Positions 8,036 to 17,152 of a stretch of 39,390 bases of DNA are shown here, in pieces. The DNA is from Candidatus Woesearchaeota archaeon (GTDB lineage: Archaea > Nanobdellota > Nanobdellia > Woesearchaeales > UBA12501). The stretch spans positions 1 through 39,390 of the forward strand of contig JACPCA010000010.1 in NCBI GenBank assembly GCA_016180035.1. The letters run 5' to 3'. The position numbers and the translations under genes are program-made. Position 1 is the stretch's first letter. The number at the start of each line of letters is the position of its first letter. Below the pieces are notes generated by a model. The model saw only the letters and a list, made by a program, of their open reading frames with translations, did no database searches and was not told the origin of the DNA.

Positions 8036-8575
8036 TTACTCTCCTCTCTTGTCAGCAACTGCGTCAAGCGAGGATGGAAGGCGGCTTGCTGATTGGAGAA
8101 GCCTTTCTTCCAGATCACGCAAGAATGGCAACAACGTAAAGGATGATGGCCCTTGAACATTCCCTATTTCTTGATGATAAGTATGCATATGAGGAGAACA
8201 GGCAAGTTCCCACGTTCTCTGTCCTTCGTGAGGATCGTCCCAGACCACACGCCAGTGAACCTGACCGGTAGGAGCAACAGCCTCGTACAGCGCAGGGCGT
8301 AATGGCCGGTACTGTTTAGTGTCATCAACGATTTCTAGAAGTTCAACCTCTGCATGGACAACGACCTCATGGCGATCGTACTGCAAGCCCGGAGAAACAT
8401 CAGGAATCCTGTCTATCGATGCTGCTGAATCACCAGTAGAAAGTTTTACCAGCGCAACATCAGAACGATATCGCCCGGTAAGAGCAGCACGACTACCATT
8501 GCCCACCCCCGCAGGTTCCAAAGACACAGCGGCATAGCCCATTGTTCGTGCTTCAGCCATAAGCAAACTACCCAT
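8036..8575 (-). CDS. Uncharacterised protein
   Basis: The protein has about 179 residues, is soluble, and is not a family I can name with confidence. The C-terminal half contains HWRVVWDDPHEGQRTWELACSP and a His-rich PHMHTYHQE. This faintly recalls small toxin-like proteins of the TumE/DUF6516 type, but the match is weak. It was kept because it has its own promoter (TATA box at 8624-8632) and GGTGA at 8582-8586, 6 bases before the ATG at 8575 (GTG 8578 is adjacent). It lies downstream of the winged-helix regulator on the same strand but appears separately transcribed. It converges with the dph2 remnant. Confidence 0.55.
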   Translation of the reverse strand: MGSLLMAEARTMGYAAVSLEPAGVGNGSRAALTGRYRSDVALVKLSTGDSAASIDRIPDVSPGLQYDRHEVVVHAEVELLEIVDDTKQYRPLRPALYEAVAPTGQVHWRVVWDDPHEGQRTWELACSPHMHTYHQEIGNVQGPSSFTLLPFLRDLEERLLQSASRLPSSLDAVADKRGE

Positions 8576-8682
8576 CACACAGTCACCATAATCAAACAGG
8601 TAGAATAATTGAAGATAGAGAAGTATATATAGTTTGCTTTTTAAAACCTAAAAACGATTAAAAGATGATGAATAACAAGACA

Positions 8683-9105
8683 TCATAACTCCAATTCACC
8701 GTCAATCTCTCGGGCTACCTTGCGAAGATCATCGCAGGCGCGGAGGAGGTCTTTTTCTATCTCGTCAACAACTGCTTCGAGGGTTCCGACTCTCAGAAAG
8801 TACTGGTTCCGTTCATTAACAACAAGGCCCGCGTCAAGGAGCTTGTCAAGATGGTGAATGACCGTTCCCCTGCTGAGGCTGGTCTTGTAGGCAAGCTCGT
8901 CGCTAGTCAGGGGCTGGTTTCGCTTGGCTGCCTGGAGAAGCTCGATGAAGATGCGGAAGCAGCTTCTGTCCTTGTCGCGGAGGTTGAACAAGCCGAGAGA
9001 ATTCCCAAACCATTGGAGCTCTTCGTTGAGGTCGCGCCGGACCGGCTTTCGGACGCGGATGATCGTGATGCGCTGATGGGTGATCGGAAAGGAGATGGTT
9101 GCCAT
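8683..9105 (-). CDS. Winged-helix transcriptional regulator, candidate heat-shock repressor
   Basis: This 140-residue protein has an ArsR-like winged helix-turn-helix at about residues 55-105 (LTSDELAYKTSLSRGTVIHHLDKLLDAGLVV). A short C-terminal helical tail follows (EAVVDEIEKDLLRACDDLRKVAREI), suitable for dimerisation. A TATA box (TTTTATAAA, 9128-9136) begins 31 bases before the ATG, so the mRNA is probably leaderless. The gene is transcribed away from grpE with only 122 bp between the starts. Archaeal heat-shock regulators of the Phr/HSR1 type are winged-helix proteins that repress chaperone genes. That role is the best inference from position. It is not proven by sequence. Confidence 0.82.
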   Translation of the reverse strand: MATISFPITHQRITIIRVRKPVRRDLNEELQWFGNSLGLFNLRDKDRSCFRIFIELLQAAKRNQPLTSDELAYKTSLSRGTVIHHLDKLLDAGLVVNERNQYFLRVGTLEAVVDEIEKDLLRACDDLRKVAREIDGELEL

Positions 9106-9227
9106 GAAATAGCAGGGGAAGGCGGACTTTATAAAATTTGCCCGAAAACTTTAAATATTACCTGTTTATCCTAAGTAGAATTGGTTGATTTAAAGTAAAC
9201 AAATACTCAAGAATAGGTGGGAAAAAG
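9106..9227. promoter_or_regulatory. Divergent promoter region between the regulator and grpE
   Basis: It contains a TATA box for the leftward regulator (9128-9136) and one for grpE (CTTTAAATA, 9149-9157). An inverted repeat, ACTTTAAAT at 9148-9156 and ATTTAAAGT at 9188-9196, spans the expected grpE transcription start, and a repressor bound there could block RNA polymerase. The ribosome binding site GGTGG (9216-9220) is 7 bases before the grpE ATG. Confidence 0.5.
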
Positions 9228-9785
9228 ATGGAAAACCAAAAACAGGAAAGAAAACAACAAGAACCGGAAACAGGCCTCCCTAAAATAGAGAAAGAGGAGA
9301 AAACAAAAAACAGCGAGAAAAAAAGTGATACCACTCAAACCATCGCCGGCCTTACCCGGGCCAACGCTGACCTCACCACTACCCTCAAGCATCTTCAGGC
9401 TGATTTTGAGAACTACAAGAAGCGTGTCGATCGCGACCAGGAAGAGTACAAGAAGTTCGCTGCAAAAAACATCATCGCCAATATCCTTCCCATCATGGAT
9501 ACCTTTGACCAGGCCCTGCGGGAAATAAAACCGGAAGACAAGAAAAAAGAGTTCGTCAAGGGCATCGAGCTCTTGTATGCCCAGCTCTATTCCTTCCTTG
9601 AATCCTGCGGTGTCAAAAAGATGCAAAGCATCGGAATGCCATACAATCCCTTATCCCACGAAGCGCTCCTGGCCGAAGAAGCCAAGGACGCTGCACAAAA
9701 AAACAAGGTCATTGAAGAATTCCAGCCCGGATACCTGATGCACGGCAAAGTGATCCGGCATGCCAAAGTGAAGATTGGAAGATGA
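9228..9785 (+). CDS. grpE: GrpE, nucleotide exchange factor of DnaK
   Basis: The 185-residue protein has a charged, disordered N-terminus rich in Lys and Glu (residues 1-35). The long GrpE coiled coil follows (ADLTTTLKHLQADFENYKKRVDRDQEEYKKFA), then the four-helix segment (NILPIMDTFDQAL). It ends in the beta domain with the family signature FQPGYLMHGKVIRHAKVKI. Length is typical. GrpE dimerises and releases ADP from DnaK. It is the first gene of the chaperone operon. Its end overlaps a possible TTG start of the next gene by 11 bp. Confidence 0.95.
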   Translation: MENQKQERKQQEPETGLPKIEKEEKTKNSEKKSDTTQTIAGLTRANADLTTTLKHLQADFENYKKRVDRDQEEYKKFAAKNIIANILPIMDTFDQALREIKPEDKKKEFVKGIELLYAQLYSFLESCGVKKMQSIGMPYNPLSHEALLAEEAKDAAQKNKVIEEFQPGYLMHGKVIRHAKVKIGR

Positions 9786-9813
9786 TAAGATAAACGGAAA
9801 AAAGCAGGAAAAA

Positions 9814-10419
9814 ATGGCAGGACCTAACAACACGGGCAGGAGCAGCAAGAAACTGTTCATCATCACCAAAGACACGCCAAAAGAGCAGATGATTGCGCTC
9901 GCCCCGCCATGCCAGTGCAGCAAGTGCGAGAACGGATGCCATTACGGAAGCGGCGTGCTGGATGACAGCGACCTGCAGCCCATGGCAGGCTATCTCCACA
10001 TCAGCGTCGAGAAGCTCAAAGAGAAGCATCTGGAACGCGTCGAAAAGTTCAACACCGCCAAGTACCGCCCAAAAATAAAACGCGAGCACAACAAGCCTTA
10101 TGGCGCCTGCACGTTTTTCAGCAGATGGAAAGGATGCACAATCCATCCGGTGAAGCCGCTCGAATGCAAGACCTCAACAGGCTGCGGAGCGCACGGAGAA
10201 ACAGCATCGGTGTGGTTTGACATCAGCCAGTTCGTCAACAAAGATGATCCGGAATCCATACGCCAGTTTGCCGCCTACCTCCAGTCCGGCGGCAAGACGA
10301 TCCCTGGAGCATCGCTCCAGGATCTTGTTCCGGATGGACGCAAGCTCAAGGACATCTTGTCCTACAAGATATTGAAACAGGATGATGCAGAAAAATATCA
10401 TGATGCAGAAAAAAATTAA
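9814..10419 (+). CDS. YkgJ-like CxxC-cluster metal-binding protein
   Basis: The protein has about 201 residues from ATG 9814, preceded by AGGAA; an in-frame TTG at 9775 overlapping grpE is an alternative. It has the Cys pattern of the YkgJ/Fliw-type 'zinc- or iron-chelating' family: PPCQCSKCENGC near the start, then GACTFF, GCTIHPVKPLECK and a further CG. KPLECK fits the conserved 'RPLxCR' element. The reaction of this family is not known; a metal cluster is likely. Lying between grpE and dnaK, it is almost certainly co-transcribed with them, which suggests a stress-related role. Confidence 0.85.
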   Translation: MAGPNNTGRSSKKLFIITKDTPKEQMIALAPPCQCSKCENGCHYGSGVLDDSDLQPMAGYLHISVEKLKEKHLERVEKFNTAKYRPKIKREHNKPYGACTFFSRWKGCTIHPVKPLECKTSTGCGAHGETASVWFDISQFVNKDDPESIRQFAAYLQSGGKTIPGASLQDLVPDGRKLKDILSYKILKQDDAEKYHDAEKN

Positions 10420-10464
10420 AAAGAAAAAAGAGTAAAACACCGCGATACAACGGAGGAACAAACC

Positions 10465-12375
10465 ATGGCAAGATCAAAAGCGATAGGAATCGATTTAGGG
10501 ACAACTTTTTCAGCAGTAGCCATTCTTGAGGCAGGGAAGCCGGTGATCATCCCGAACGCTGAAGGCGACCGGACAACGCCAAGCGTCGTCACCATCAAGG
10601 ACGGCGACCGCGTCGTCGGAAAAGTCGCGCGGAACCAGGCCATCATCAGCCCGGCAAACACCGTGCGGAGCATCAAGCGCCACATGGGCGACAAGGATTT
10701 CAAGGTCACCATCGATGATGATTCGTACAGCCCGCAGGAGATCAGCGCGATGATCCTGCAGAAGCTCAAGCAGGACGCCGAAGCCTATCTCGGCCATCCG
10801 GTGAAAGACGCTGTTGTCACGGTTCCAGCCTATTTTAACGACTCCCAGCGCCAGGCAACAAAAGATGCAGGAAAGATTGCCGGCCTGAACGTGCTCCGCA
10901 TCATCAACGAGCCGACAGCAGCCTCCTTGGCATACGGGCTTGACAAGAGCAATGATCACACCATCCTCGTCTTCGACTTCGGCGGCGGAACATTTGACGT
11001 CTCTGTCCTCGAACTCGGCGACGGCGTGTTCGAAGTCAAGGCGACCTCCGGCGATAACCATCTCGGCGGCGACGATATTGACGACATCATCATTGACTGG
11101 CTTGCAGACCAGTTCAAAAAAGAGCACCGCATCGACCTGCGCAGCGACAAGGTTGCCCATCAGCGCCTGAAAGAGGCAGCAGAAAAGGCAAAGATCGAAC
11201 TGTCCTCTGCCCAGAAGGCGCCGATCAACCTTCCGTTCATCACTGCGGACCAGACCGGGCCGAAACACCTGAATGTTGACCTGACAAGAGCCCTGTTCGA
11301 AAAGCTGATCGAACCGATCCTGAAGCGGCTCGAGAGCCCGACCAGGCAGGCGATCAAGGATGCCAAGCTCGACTCCAGCGGCATCGACAAGGTCGTCTTT
11401 GTCGGCGGATCAACCAGGATCCCCGGTGTCCAGCGCCTCGTGAAGGACCTGCTCGGCAAAGAGGGCGACAAGTCCGTCAATCCCGACGAGGCAGTCGCGC
11501 TTGGCGCTGCCATCCAGGCAGGCATTCTCGGCGGAGAGATCAAGGACGTGCTGCTGTTAGATGTCACCCCGCTCAGCCTCGGCATTGAGACATTAGGCGG
11601 CGTGTCCACCAAGCTGATCGAGAAGAACACGACCATCCCGACGAAGAAATCGCAGGTCTTCAGCACGGCATCAGACAACCAGCCGGCAGTCACCATCCAC
11701 GTGCTGCAGGGCGAGCGAAGCATGGCAGCAGACAACAAGAGCCTTGGCCGGTTCGATCTTGTCGGCATCCCTGCTGCGCCGCGCGGCGTGCCGCAGATCG
11801 AGGTCACGTTCGACATTGACGCGAACGGCATCGTGAACGTCTCTGCCAAAGATCTCGGCACGGGAAAAGAGCAGAAGATCACGGTCAGCGGCTCCGGCAA
11901 CCTGTCCAAGGACGACATCGAGCGGATGAGAAAAGAGGCAGAATCGAACGCTGATGACGACCAAAAGAAGCGGGAAGAAGTAGAGATCATCAACCAGGCG
12001 GACACGCTTGCCTACACGACAGAAAAGGCCATGAAAGACATGGAAGGCAAGGTTGATGAGGCAAAACTCAAGCCGCTGAAAGAAGGCATCGGGGAGCTTA
12101 AGAAGCTTCTGGAGCCAAAAGACAAGGACGTTGCTGCCCTCAAGAGCAAGCTGGACGAGATCAACAAGCTCGCGCAGGACGCAGCCACGGAGCTGTACCA
12201 AAAGGCTGCTGCGAAAGCGAAAGAAGGCCACGACGGCGGCAGCGCTGGCAGTGAAGGCATGAGCGACGATGACGTCCGAAACACCTTTGGCGGAAAGCCA
12301 GGCGGCAAAGCAAAAGATACTGTCGTTGATGCCGACTTCAAGGTGGATGAGGAGAAGAAAGGAAAGAAGAAATGA
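10465..12375 (+). CDS. dnaK: Hsp70 chaperone DnaK
   Basis: This 636-residue protein has the normal bacterial/archaeal DnaK length. The ATPase domain shows [14 protein letters not shown] (phosphate 1; Phe replaces the more usual Asn after GTT), [27 protein letters not shown] (phosphate 2) and [14 protein letters not shown] (adenosine). The interdomain linker is [15 protein letters not shown]. The substrate-binding domain and helical lid follow to the acidic-basic tail [17 protein letters not shown]. It binds exposed hydrophobic segments in an ATP cycle assisted by DnaJ and GrpE, both in this operon. A strong ribosome binding site GGAGG lies 9 bases upstream of ATG. No promoter of its own is obvious. 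Confidence 0.98.
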   Translation: MARSKAIGIDLGTTFSAVAILEAGKPVIIPNAEGDRTTPSVVTIKDGDRVVGKVARNQAIISPANTVRSIKRHMGDKDFKVTIDDDSYSPQEISAMILQKLKQDAEAYLGHPVKDAVVTVPAYFNDSQRQATKDAGKIAGLNVLRIINEPTAASLAYGLDKSNDHTILVFDFGGGTFDVSVLELGDGVFEVKATSGDNHLGGDDIDDIIIDWLADQFKKEHRIDLRSDKVAHQRLKEAAEKAKIELSSAQKAPINLPFITADQTGPKHLNVDLTRALFEKLIEPILKRLESPTRQAIKDAKLDSSGIDKVVFVGGSTRIPGVQRLVKDLLGKEGDKSVNPDEAVALGAAIQAGILGGEIKDVLLLDVTPLSLGIETLGGVSTKLIEKNTTIPTKKSQVFSTASDNQPAVTIHVLQGERSMAADNKSLGRFDLVGIPAAPRGVPQIEVTFDIDANGIVNVSAKDLGTGKEQKITVSGSGNLSKDDIERMRKEAESNADDDQKKREEVEIINQADTLAYTTEKAMKDMEGKVDEAKLKPLKEGIGELKKLLEPKDKDVAALKSKLDEINKLAQDAATELYQKAAAKAKEGHDGGSAGSEGMSDDDVRNTFGGKPGGKAKDTVVDADFKVDEEKKGKKK

Positions 12376-12423
12376 TCAGGACATCTGTGCCAGCGGCTCT
12401 GTAGAAAATGTCGCCCTACATGG

Positions 12424-12493
12424 GGGCGCCGCCGTGCCTAAACGTTGTTTAGGTCTCTTTTATTTCCCACCTCGCCCGGGCAGGGTGGGAAAT
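12424..12493. repeat. GC-rich palindrome element, family B copy 1
   Basis: GGGCGCCGCCGTG (12424-12436) is followed by a small hairpin (CCTAAAC / GTTTAGG, 12437-12453). A near-perfect palindrome then spans 12462-12493, with arms ATTTCCCACC / GGTGGGAAAT and core GCCCGGGC. The same core and the same GGGCGCCGCCGTG arm occur at 27884-27989. This copy lacks a clear right outer arm and so looks degraded. It lies between dnaK and the mazG-type gene and may cause partial termination or mRNA processing within the operon. Confidence 0.65.
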
Positions 12494-12540
12494 GCCTCCG
12501 CCATCATAACCTTAATAAACCACCAAGATGGGGAAACCCC

Positions 12541-13032
12541 ATGACCCTTATTGATACCCCGTGCACCCCTTCATCGTTCGATCGCCTTGCCGCGCTGTGC
12601 AGGGAAATTGCAGCCAAAGACAGATGGAAGCAGAAGCAGACCATCCTCTCGTTTTACCCGTTCATTCTTGAAGAGGCCCGCGAATTGGAAGAGGCTGTCA
12701 AGAACAACGATGCGAATGAGCTGAAAGAAGAGCTCGGCGACCTGATGTGGGACATCCTCCATATCAGCATGATCGCGGAGCGCGATGGGCTGTTCACGCT
12801 CCATGACGTGCTGGATGGCGTGCATCAAAAGATGACGGAGCGGCACCCGCATGTCATCGGAGAAGGCGCGCCGCGGGAGATGACACAGGGCGAGTGGAAC
12901 AGCATCAAGCAGCGCCAGAACGAACGGAAGAAAGGCAGCCCTGCTGTTCCAATAACCCTGCCAATAATCCCAAGCGCGGTACTTCCGATCAGACAGGAAA
13001 AACAAGAGAGAATAAACGAGGGAACAGCATGA
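12541..13032 (+). CDS. MazG-type nucleotide pyrophosphohydrolase
   Basis: The 163-residue protein contains the MazG all-alpha NTP pyrophosphatase signature. Metal ligands Glu44, Glu45 and Glu48 lie in LEEARELEEA, and Glu63, Glu64 and Asp67 in KEELGDLMWDIL. The family hydrolyses (d)NTPs to monophosphates, removing aberrant nucleotides. The C-terminal 35 residues are a flexible extension unlike the core. I chose ATG 12541, since the longer frame upstream runs through the palindrome element. GATGGGG before it may be the ribosome binding site. Its stop overlaps the next ATG (ATGA at 13029-13032), so translation is coupled. Its position inside a chaperone operon suggests nucleotide clean-up during stress. 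Confidence 0.88.
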   Translation: MTLIDTPCTPSSFDRLAALCREIAAKDRWKQKQTILSFYPFILEEARELEEAVKNNDANELKEELGDLMWDILHISMIAERDGLFTLHDVLDGVHQKMTERHPHVIGEGAPREMTQGEWNSIKQRQNERKKGSPAVPITLPIIPSAVLPIRQEKQERINEGTA

Positions 13033-13673
13033 GAGCGCCGTCAGCGAGCCATGCTACAACAAGCCTCCCGAGCATTGAGCAGGCGCTTGCCTTGTTTGAC
13101 GAGTACAAGGTGCCAAAAAATATCAAGGCCCACTGCCAAAAAGTCAGCGAGGTTGCCACTTTCATCGCTCGCAAGATGGAACGGCGCGGCATGGTGATTG
13201 ACGTGGAGCTTGTCCGCATCGGCGCTGCGCTGCACGACTGGATGAAGGCAGCAACGCTGGAGAGGCTGGAAGAGACCAAGCAGTTCGGCTGCACGCCGAC
13301 TCCGGAAGAGAAGGCCATATGGAAAAAGATCCGCGCCCGATTTGCAGGAAAGCACGAAGGAGAGATCGCGGCAGAGCTGCTGCAGGACAAGTATCCTCAA
13401 CTGGCGGCCTTCCTCCGAAAAAAAGATGCGATTATGATAGCGCCAGATGCGCCCCAGTCATGGGAATTGCGGATGGTCCACTACGCTGACTGGCGCGTGC
13501 TTGGCGATACGATAGTTTCGCTTCAGGAGCGGATGGACGATATGTCGCAGCGGTATGCTGTCAAGATCGCAACGCGCGGCCCGGCATGGTGGACGATGAC
13601 CCAGCAAAAAGAATTGGAAAGCGAAGCCATGATCTGCACAGCAGCCGGCATCACCCCGAAGGATATCCGATGA
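13029..13673 (+). CDS. HD-domain hydrolase
   Basis: The 214-residue protein starts at ATG 13029, overlapping the previous stop. HD-superfamily metal ligands are visible: His35 (KAHCQKV), the His69-Asp70 doublet (AALHDWMK), His109 (GKHEGEIAAELL) and a final Asp in VHYADWRV. HD enzymes hydrolyse phosphate esters of nucleotides or second messengers. The layout resembles small HD proteins near YqeK/HDIG-type phosphohydrolases. Neighbouring MazG and HAD enzymes favour a nucleotide substrate, which is inference. Its stop overlaps the next start as ATGA (13670-13673). Confidence 0.85.
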   Translation: MRAPSASHATTSLPSIEQALALFDEYKVPKNIKAHCQKVSEVATFIARKMERRGMVIDVELVRIGAALHDWMKAATLERLEETKQFGCTPTPEEKAIWKKIRARFAGKHEGEIAAELLQDKYPQLAAFLRKKDAIMIAPDAPQSWELRMVHYADWRVLGDTIVSLQERMDDMSQRYAVKIATRGPAWWTMTQQKELESEAMICTAAGITPKDIR

Positions 13674-14431
13674 CAACCCAACACGCGATGGCGATGAAGC
13701 GATCAATAATGCAGAAGGAAGCTCCAACAATGATGGAGAAGCAGGCTCCGATGAAAGAGCAGCCTTCACGCGTGCCAAACGGCTCTGCCATCAAAGCGGT
13801 CATATTCGACTATGACGGCGTGCTCGTAGATTCCCTGCACATCGGCTTCGAGGCATACCAGGAGATAGCAGCATTTGCCAATTCAAAAGGATTCTCGACG
13901 GTTGACGAGTTCAAGGAAGCGCAAACACAAGGGTACCTCACCACCATGAAAGAATGGGGGATCGTAACTCCCGAACAGATCAGGATGGCAGGAATCATCT
14001 ACCAGGAGTCAACGAAGAAGCGCCATGGCAGCATCCGCCTGCCGCACAACCTGAAGAAAACGCTCGACGAGCTCTCCAAAAAATACACCCTTGCCATCTG
14101 CTCGGCAACGTATGTCACCATCATCAGCGATGCATTATCCCGCCACGGCTTGCACGGCTATTTCAGGCACATCACCGGCCATGAAGACTATCGGGGAAAG
14201 ACGAAGCCGGATCCGATGGTGATCCAGACGTGCCTGGCAAGGCTGAACATCAAGCCGCACGAAGCAGTCTATGTCGGCGACATGGTGCATGACATCCGGA
14301 TGGGAAAGGCAGCCAACATCAAGACGATCATCGTGCACGGCAGCAGCTGGAATACGAAAGATACGCTCGCCAGCGAAAAGCCAGACGTGCTGATCGAAGC
14401 CTTCAGCGATCTCTGCAAGGTGCTCTCATGA
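13670..14431 (+). CDS. HAD-superfamily phosphatase
   Basis: The 253-residue protein has an N-terminal tail of about 40 residues rich in Met and Lys, then a HAD core. Motif I is [10 protein letters not shown], with nucleophile Asp47 and acid Asp49. Motif II is the Ser in CSATYV, motif III the Lys in GKTKPDP, and motif [12 protein letters not shown] helical cap lies between motifs I and II, as in phosphoglycolate phosphatase-like (Gph/PgmB) enzymes. The substrate is a small phosphate ester, not determinable here. ATG 13670 overlaps the preceding stop, and the gene's own stop overlaps the dnaJ start (ATGA, 14428-14431). Confidence 0.88.
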   Translation: MTTQHAMAMKRSIMQKEAPTMMEKQAPMKEQPSRVPNGSAIKAVIFDYDGVLVDSLHIGFEAYQEIAAFANSKGFSTVDEFKEAQTQGYLTTMKEWGIVTPEQIRMAGIIYQESTKKRHGSIRLPHNLKKTLDELSKKYTLAICSATYVTIISDALSRHGLHGYFRHITGHEDYRGKTKPDPMVIQTCLARLNIKPHEAVYVGDMVHDIRMGKAANIKTIIVHGSSWNTKDTLASEKPDVLIEAFSDLCKVLS

Positions 14432-15558
14432 CAAAAAAAGAATATTATTCAACGCTTGGCGTGGACAAGAACGCCAGCAAGGAAGAGATCAAGAAAGCGT
14501 ACAAGAAGCTCGCCAAGCAGTACCACCCGGACCTGAACAAGAGCCCGGGAGCAGAGCAGAAATTCAAAGAGATCAATGAGGCAGCTGCCGTGCTTGGCGA
14601 TGATGAAAAGCGTCGGCAGTACGACCAGTTCGGCACGGCAGACTTTTCCAATATGGGCGGGCAGGGCGGGTTTGACTACAGCGAATTCATGCGCGGAGCA
14701 GACTTCACGTTTGACTTCGGCGACATCTTTGACCAGGTCTTCGGCGGGGGGGCAGGAAGGCGAAGCGGGCGGCGGCGCGCAGCCAGAGGATCAGACTTAT
14801 TGTACAACTTGGAGATAACTCTAGAAGAGGCAGTGTTTGGTGTTGAAAAGACGCTGTCCATCCCGCGGATGGAGCACTGCAGCACCTGCAAGGGCAGCGG
14901 GGCAAAAGACAGTTCCGCAGTCACCACCTGCCAAACCTGCCATGGGCGGGGCATGGTGCAGCAGGCACAGCGCACCCCCTTCGGCATCTTCGCCACCACC
15001 AGCACCTGCCGGCACTGCGGGGGAGAAGGCAGCGTCGTCAAGGATGCCTGTCCGGACTGCGATGGCACGGGCTTGGTAAAGCAGGCGAGAAAGATAACGA
15101 TCAATATCCCCTCCGGTATTGAGACCGGCATGCGCCTCCGAAGCCAGGGCCAAGGCGAAGCTGGCGAGAAAGGAGGGCCATCCGACGACCTGTACGTCCA
15201 GCTCCATGTTCTTGAGCATGATACGTTCGAGCGCCACGGGCATGACCTCTACACTGAAGTTGCGATCAGCTTTGTCCAGGCAGCGCTTGGCGGAGAGATA
15301 GATGTTCCTCTCTTAGACGGAAAGAACGCGCGGCTAGAAATTCCTGCTGGAACACAGACCAACACCATCTTCCGATTGAAAGGAAAAGGCGTAGATACAG
15401 CACACCGCACCGGCGACCTTCAGGCGCGTGCCGTCATCCAGACGCCAGCCAGGCTGAGTAAGAAGCAGAAAGAGCTTCTTGTCCAGTTTGCCAAGGAGGG
15501 AGGAGACAAGCTCGAGCCGCAGAAAGGATTCTTCTCGAGATTGAAGGAGAAGTTGTGA
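14428..15558 (+). CDS. dnaJ: DnaJ co-chaperone (Hsp40 type I)
   Basis: This 376-residue type I DnaJ has a J domain with His33-Pro34-Asp35. A Gly/Phe-rich linker follows ([21 protein letters not shown]). Four zinc motifs CxxCxGxG start at about Cys151 ([32 protein letters not shown]), and two C-terminal substrate domains complete it. It delivers clients to DnaK and stimulates its ATPase. Translation is coupled to the HAD gene through ATGA. The last 50 bases of the gene recur in degraded form at 17075-17127, on the far side of an ATPase gene, which suggests an insertion at this 3' end. Confidence 0.97.
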   Translation: MTKKEYYSTLGVDKNASKEEIKKAYKKLAKQYHPDLNKSPGAEQKFKEINEAAAVLGDDEKRRQYDQFGTADFSNMGGQGGFDYSEFMRGADFTFDFGDIFDQVFGGGAGRRSGRRRAARGSDLLYNLEITLEEAVFGVEKTLSIPRMEHCSTCKGSGAKDSSAVTTCQTCHGRGMVQQAQRTPFGIFATTSTCRHCGGEGSVVKDACPDCDGTGLVKQARKITINIPSGIETGMRLRSQGQGEAGEKGGPSDDLYVQLHVLEHDTFERHGHDLYTEVAISFVQAALGGEIDVPLLDGKNARLEIPAGTQTNTIFRLKGKGVDTAHRTGDLQARAVIQTPARLSKKQKELLVQFAKEGGDKLEPQKGFFSRLKEKL

Positions 15559-15559
15559 G
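15506..15559 (+). repeat. dnaJ 3'-end direct repeat, copy 1
   Basis: This segment is the end of dnaJ including its stop. It is about 85-90% identical by eye to 17075-17127; both share GCCGCAGAAA, GATTCTTCTCGA and AGTTGTGAG. The two copies bracket the AT-rich ATPase gene. Confidence 0.75.
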
Positions 15560-15638
15560 GTGGTTTCTGTTCTGCTATTCCACAGGAGAAAGAGAGGAGA
15601 AAAAAGAGGATTTTTTGGGAGAGGATAATTTGACGAAG

Positions 15639-16886
15639 TTATCCGGCTAATAACCACTTCCAGAGAGGGATAAAGGTGACCTGAATATTCTTTTTTTTCG
15701 TCACGTCATCTGTATCTTTGGTTATTACGAGCAATTCTTTACCTTTTAATTTCTTTGCTACAGCAAGGGCGTTTTTAATCTCTGGATCTTCACTAAACTT
15801 TACTTCGATAAGAAGATTATTATGAACCACATCAATTTCATAGTACTCTCTCCAAAAGAATTTTGCGCCAAGATGTGAAACCACTGCATTTTCGGCAAGT
15901 TGCGGAAGCAAAATAAGCAATTCCTTCTCTGAAGAAAAAGCAGCAGCCAAGGATGGTGTGCCCAAGTATGCCTTTTTTGCTTTTCGCGCACGGGCAACTG
16001 GAGAACCGCGGTAGTTATAAAGGAATCGAACTAAAAAAGCGCTTTCCAAATAACCAACATATTTTGAGACTGTTTGATACGTCACTTTTAAAGCAGAAGC
16101 GAAGGTTGCATATTCTATCAAACTTCCGGGCTTTCTGGCGATGATCTCAAACAGTTCACGCAAAACTGCTGGTTCGGCGACATCGTATACCTGGGGGATA
16201 TCATAAAAAATTATTTTTTCAACAATGCTTTTTACATAATTACCTATCTTTTCAAAGTCCGTTTCGCGTATCATTTCTGGAAATCCGCCAGTAGTAAGAT
16301 AAGATACTAATTCTTTCTTTAGGGTTGATTTCTGTATCTTGGTATCTTGAAACGAGATATTTTTAAGGGTAAGAAATTCCCTAAAGCTCAAGGGAAGAAG
16401 TTCAAACTCATAAATTCTTCCTGCAAGGCTCTCTTTTGATTTTTTTAGGAAGATACTTGAAGAGCCAGAGATAAAAAATTTTATTCCGCCGAGGTCGTAA
16501 TACCTCTTAAGGATGATCTGCCAGTCCTTTACATGGGTGATTTCATCAAAAAAAACATACACCCCCTTAAGTTCTTTCTTAAGAATTTCCGTTTCATAAA
16601 GGCTTAGGATAGTTTCGATGATTTCCGGCTCTTTTCCCAGCAGTTCATCAAAGGAGAAATAGAAAAGATGTTTTGGCTCATTTTCCCGCAAGAGATCATT
16701 TATCATCTGGTACAGCAAGGTCGTTTTACCGACCCTTCGCAGGCCAACAACGGAAATGATCTGTTTATCTTTTTTATAGTTGAGTAATGATGTATAGAGT
16801 TCCCGTGGGGTTAGAGCTTTTATTGATGAGACTTCTCTCCCTTCCCACCATGGGTTTTGTCGGATAAGACGATCAATCATCTCCAT
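15639..16886 (-). CDS. AAA-fold ATPase of the archaeal DUF4143 type, paralog 1
   Basis: The protein has about 415 residues. I chose ATG 16886 since a TATA box (ATTTATATA, 16909-16917) begins 31 bases upstream; the longer frame starts inside the promoter. Features are NPWW near the start, Walker A GLRRVGKTT, Walker B VYVFFDEITHV, a sensor FFISGSSSIFL, the family segment SLAGRIYEFELLPLSFREFL, a winged-helix-like middle, and a C-terminal nuclease-like domain (FFWREYYEIDVVHNNLLIEVKF). This matches the widespread prokaryotic ATPases with a C-terminal DUF4143. Their biological role is unsettled. Base composition is clearly more AT-rich than its neighbours, indicating transfer. A paralog lies at 37303-38565. 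Confidence 0.9.
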   Translation of the reverse strand: MEMIDRLIRQNPWWEGREVSSIKALTPRELYTSLLNYKKDKQIISVVGLRRVGKTTLLYQMINDLLRENEPKHLFYFSFDELLGKEPEIIETILSLYETEILKKELKGVYVFFDEITHVKDWQIILKRYYDLGGIKFFISGSSSIFLKKSKESLAGRIYEFELLPLSFREFLTLKNISFQDTKIQKSTLKKELVSYLTTGGFPEMIRETDFEKIGNYVKSIVEKIIFYDIPQVYDVAEPAVLRELFEIIARKPGSLIEYATFASALKVTYQTVSKYVGYLESAFLVRFLYNYRGSPVARARKAKKAYLGTPSLAAAFSSEKELLILLPQLAENAVVSHLGAKFFWREYYEIDVVHNNLLIEVKFSEDPEIKNALAVAKKLKGKELLVITKDTDDVTKKKNIQVTFIPLWKWLLAG

Positions 16887-17074
16887 ATTCTTTAGGAAAT
16901 GGTCTTTATATATAAATCTTTCTATTAACATACTTTTAAAAGTATATTAATTGTAATTAATCTACTTTTAAATATGAGCTTAAAACGCGTCAATTGGGAG
17001 TCCGTTGCACGACCCACTATCAACTGGATAAATCACCTGGATAAAGAAAAACCATAGCGGCCAGCCAACGACCA

Positions 17075-17127
17075 ACAAGCTCAAGCCGCAGAAAGATTCT
17101 TCTCGAAGTTGAGAGAAAAGTTGTGAG
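17075..17127 (+). repeat. dnaJ 3'-end direct repeat, degraded copy 2
   Basis: An imperfect copy of 15506-15559 with a one-base deletion and several substitutions. Its reading frame is broken, as expected of a relic under no selection. It is not preceded by any other recognisable dnaJ sequence. Confidence 0.75.
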
Positions 17128-17152
17128 AGGAAAGAGCAGTTGTGCCATTTTT

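Noticed and set aside
10510-11268. 252-codon minus-strand frame inside dnaK
   Set aside because: It is a mirror frame of the strongly coding dnaK and has no promoter or family match.
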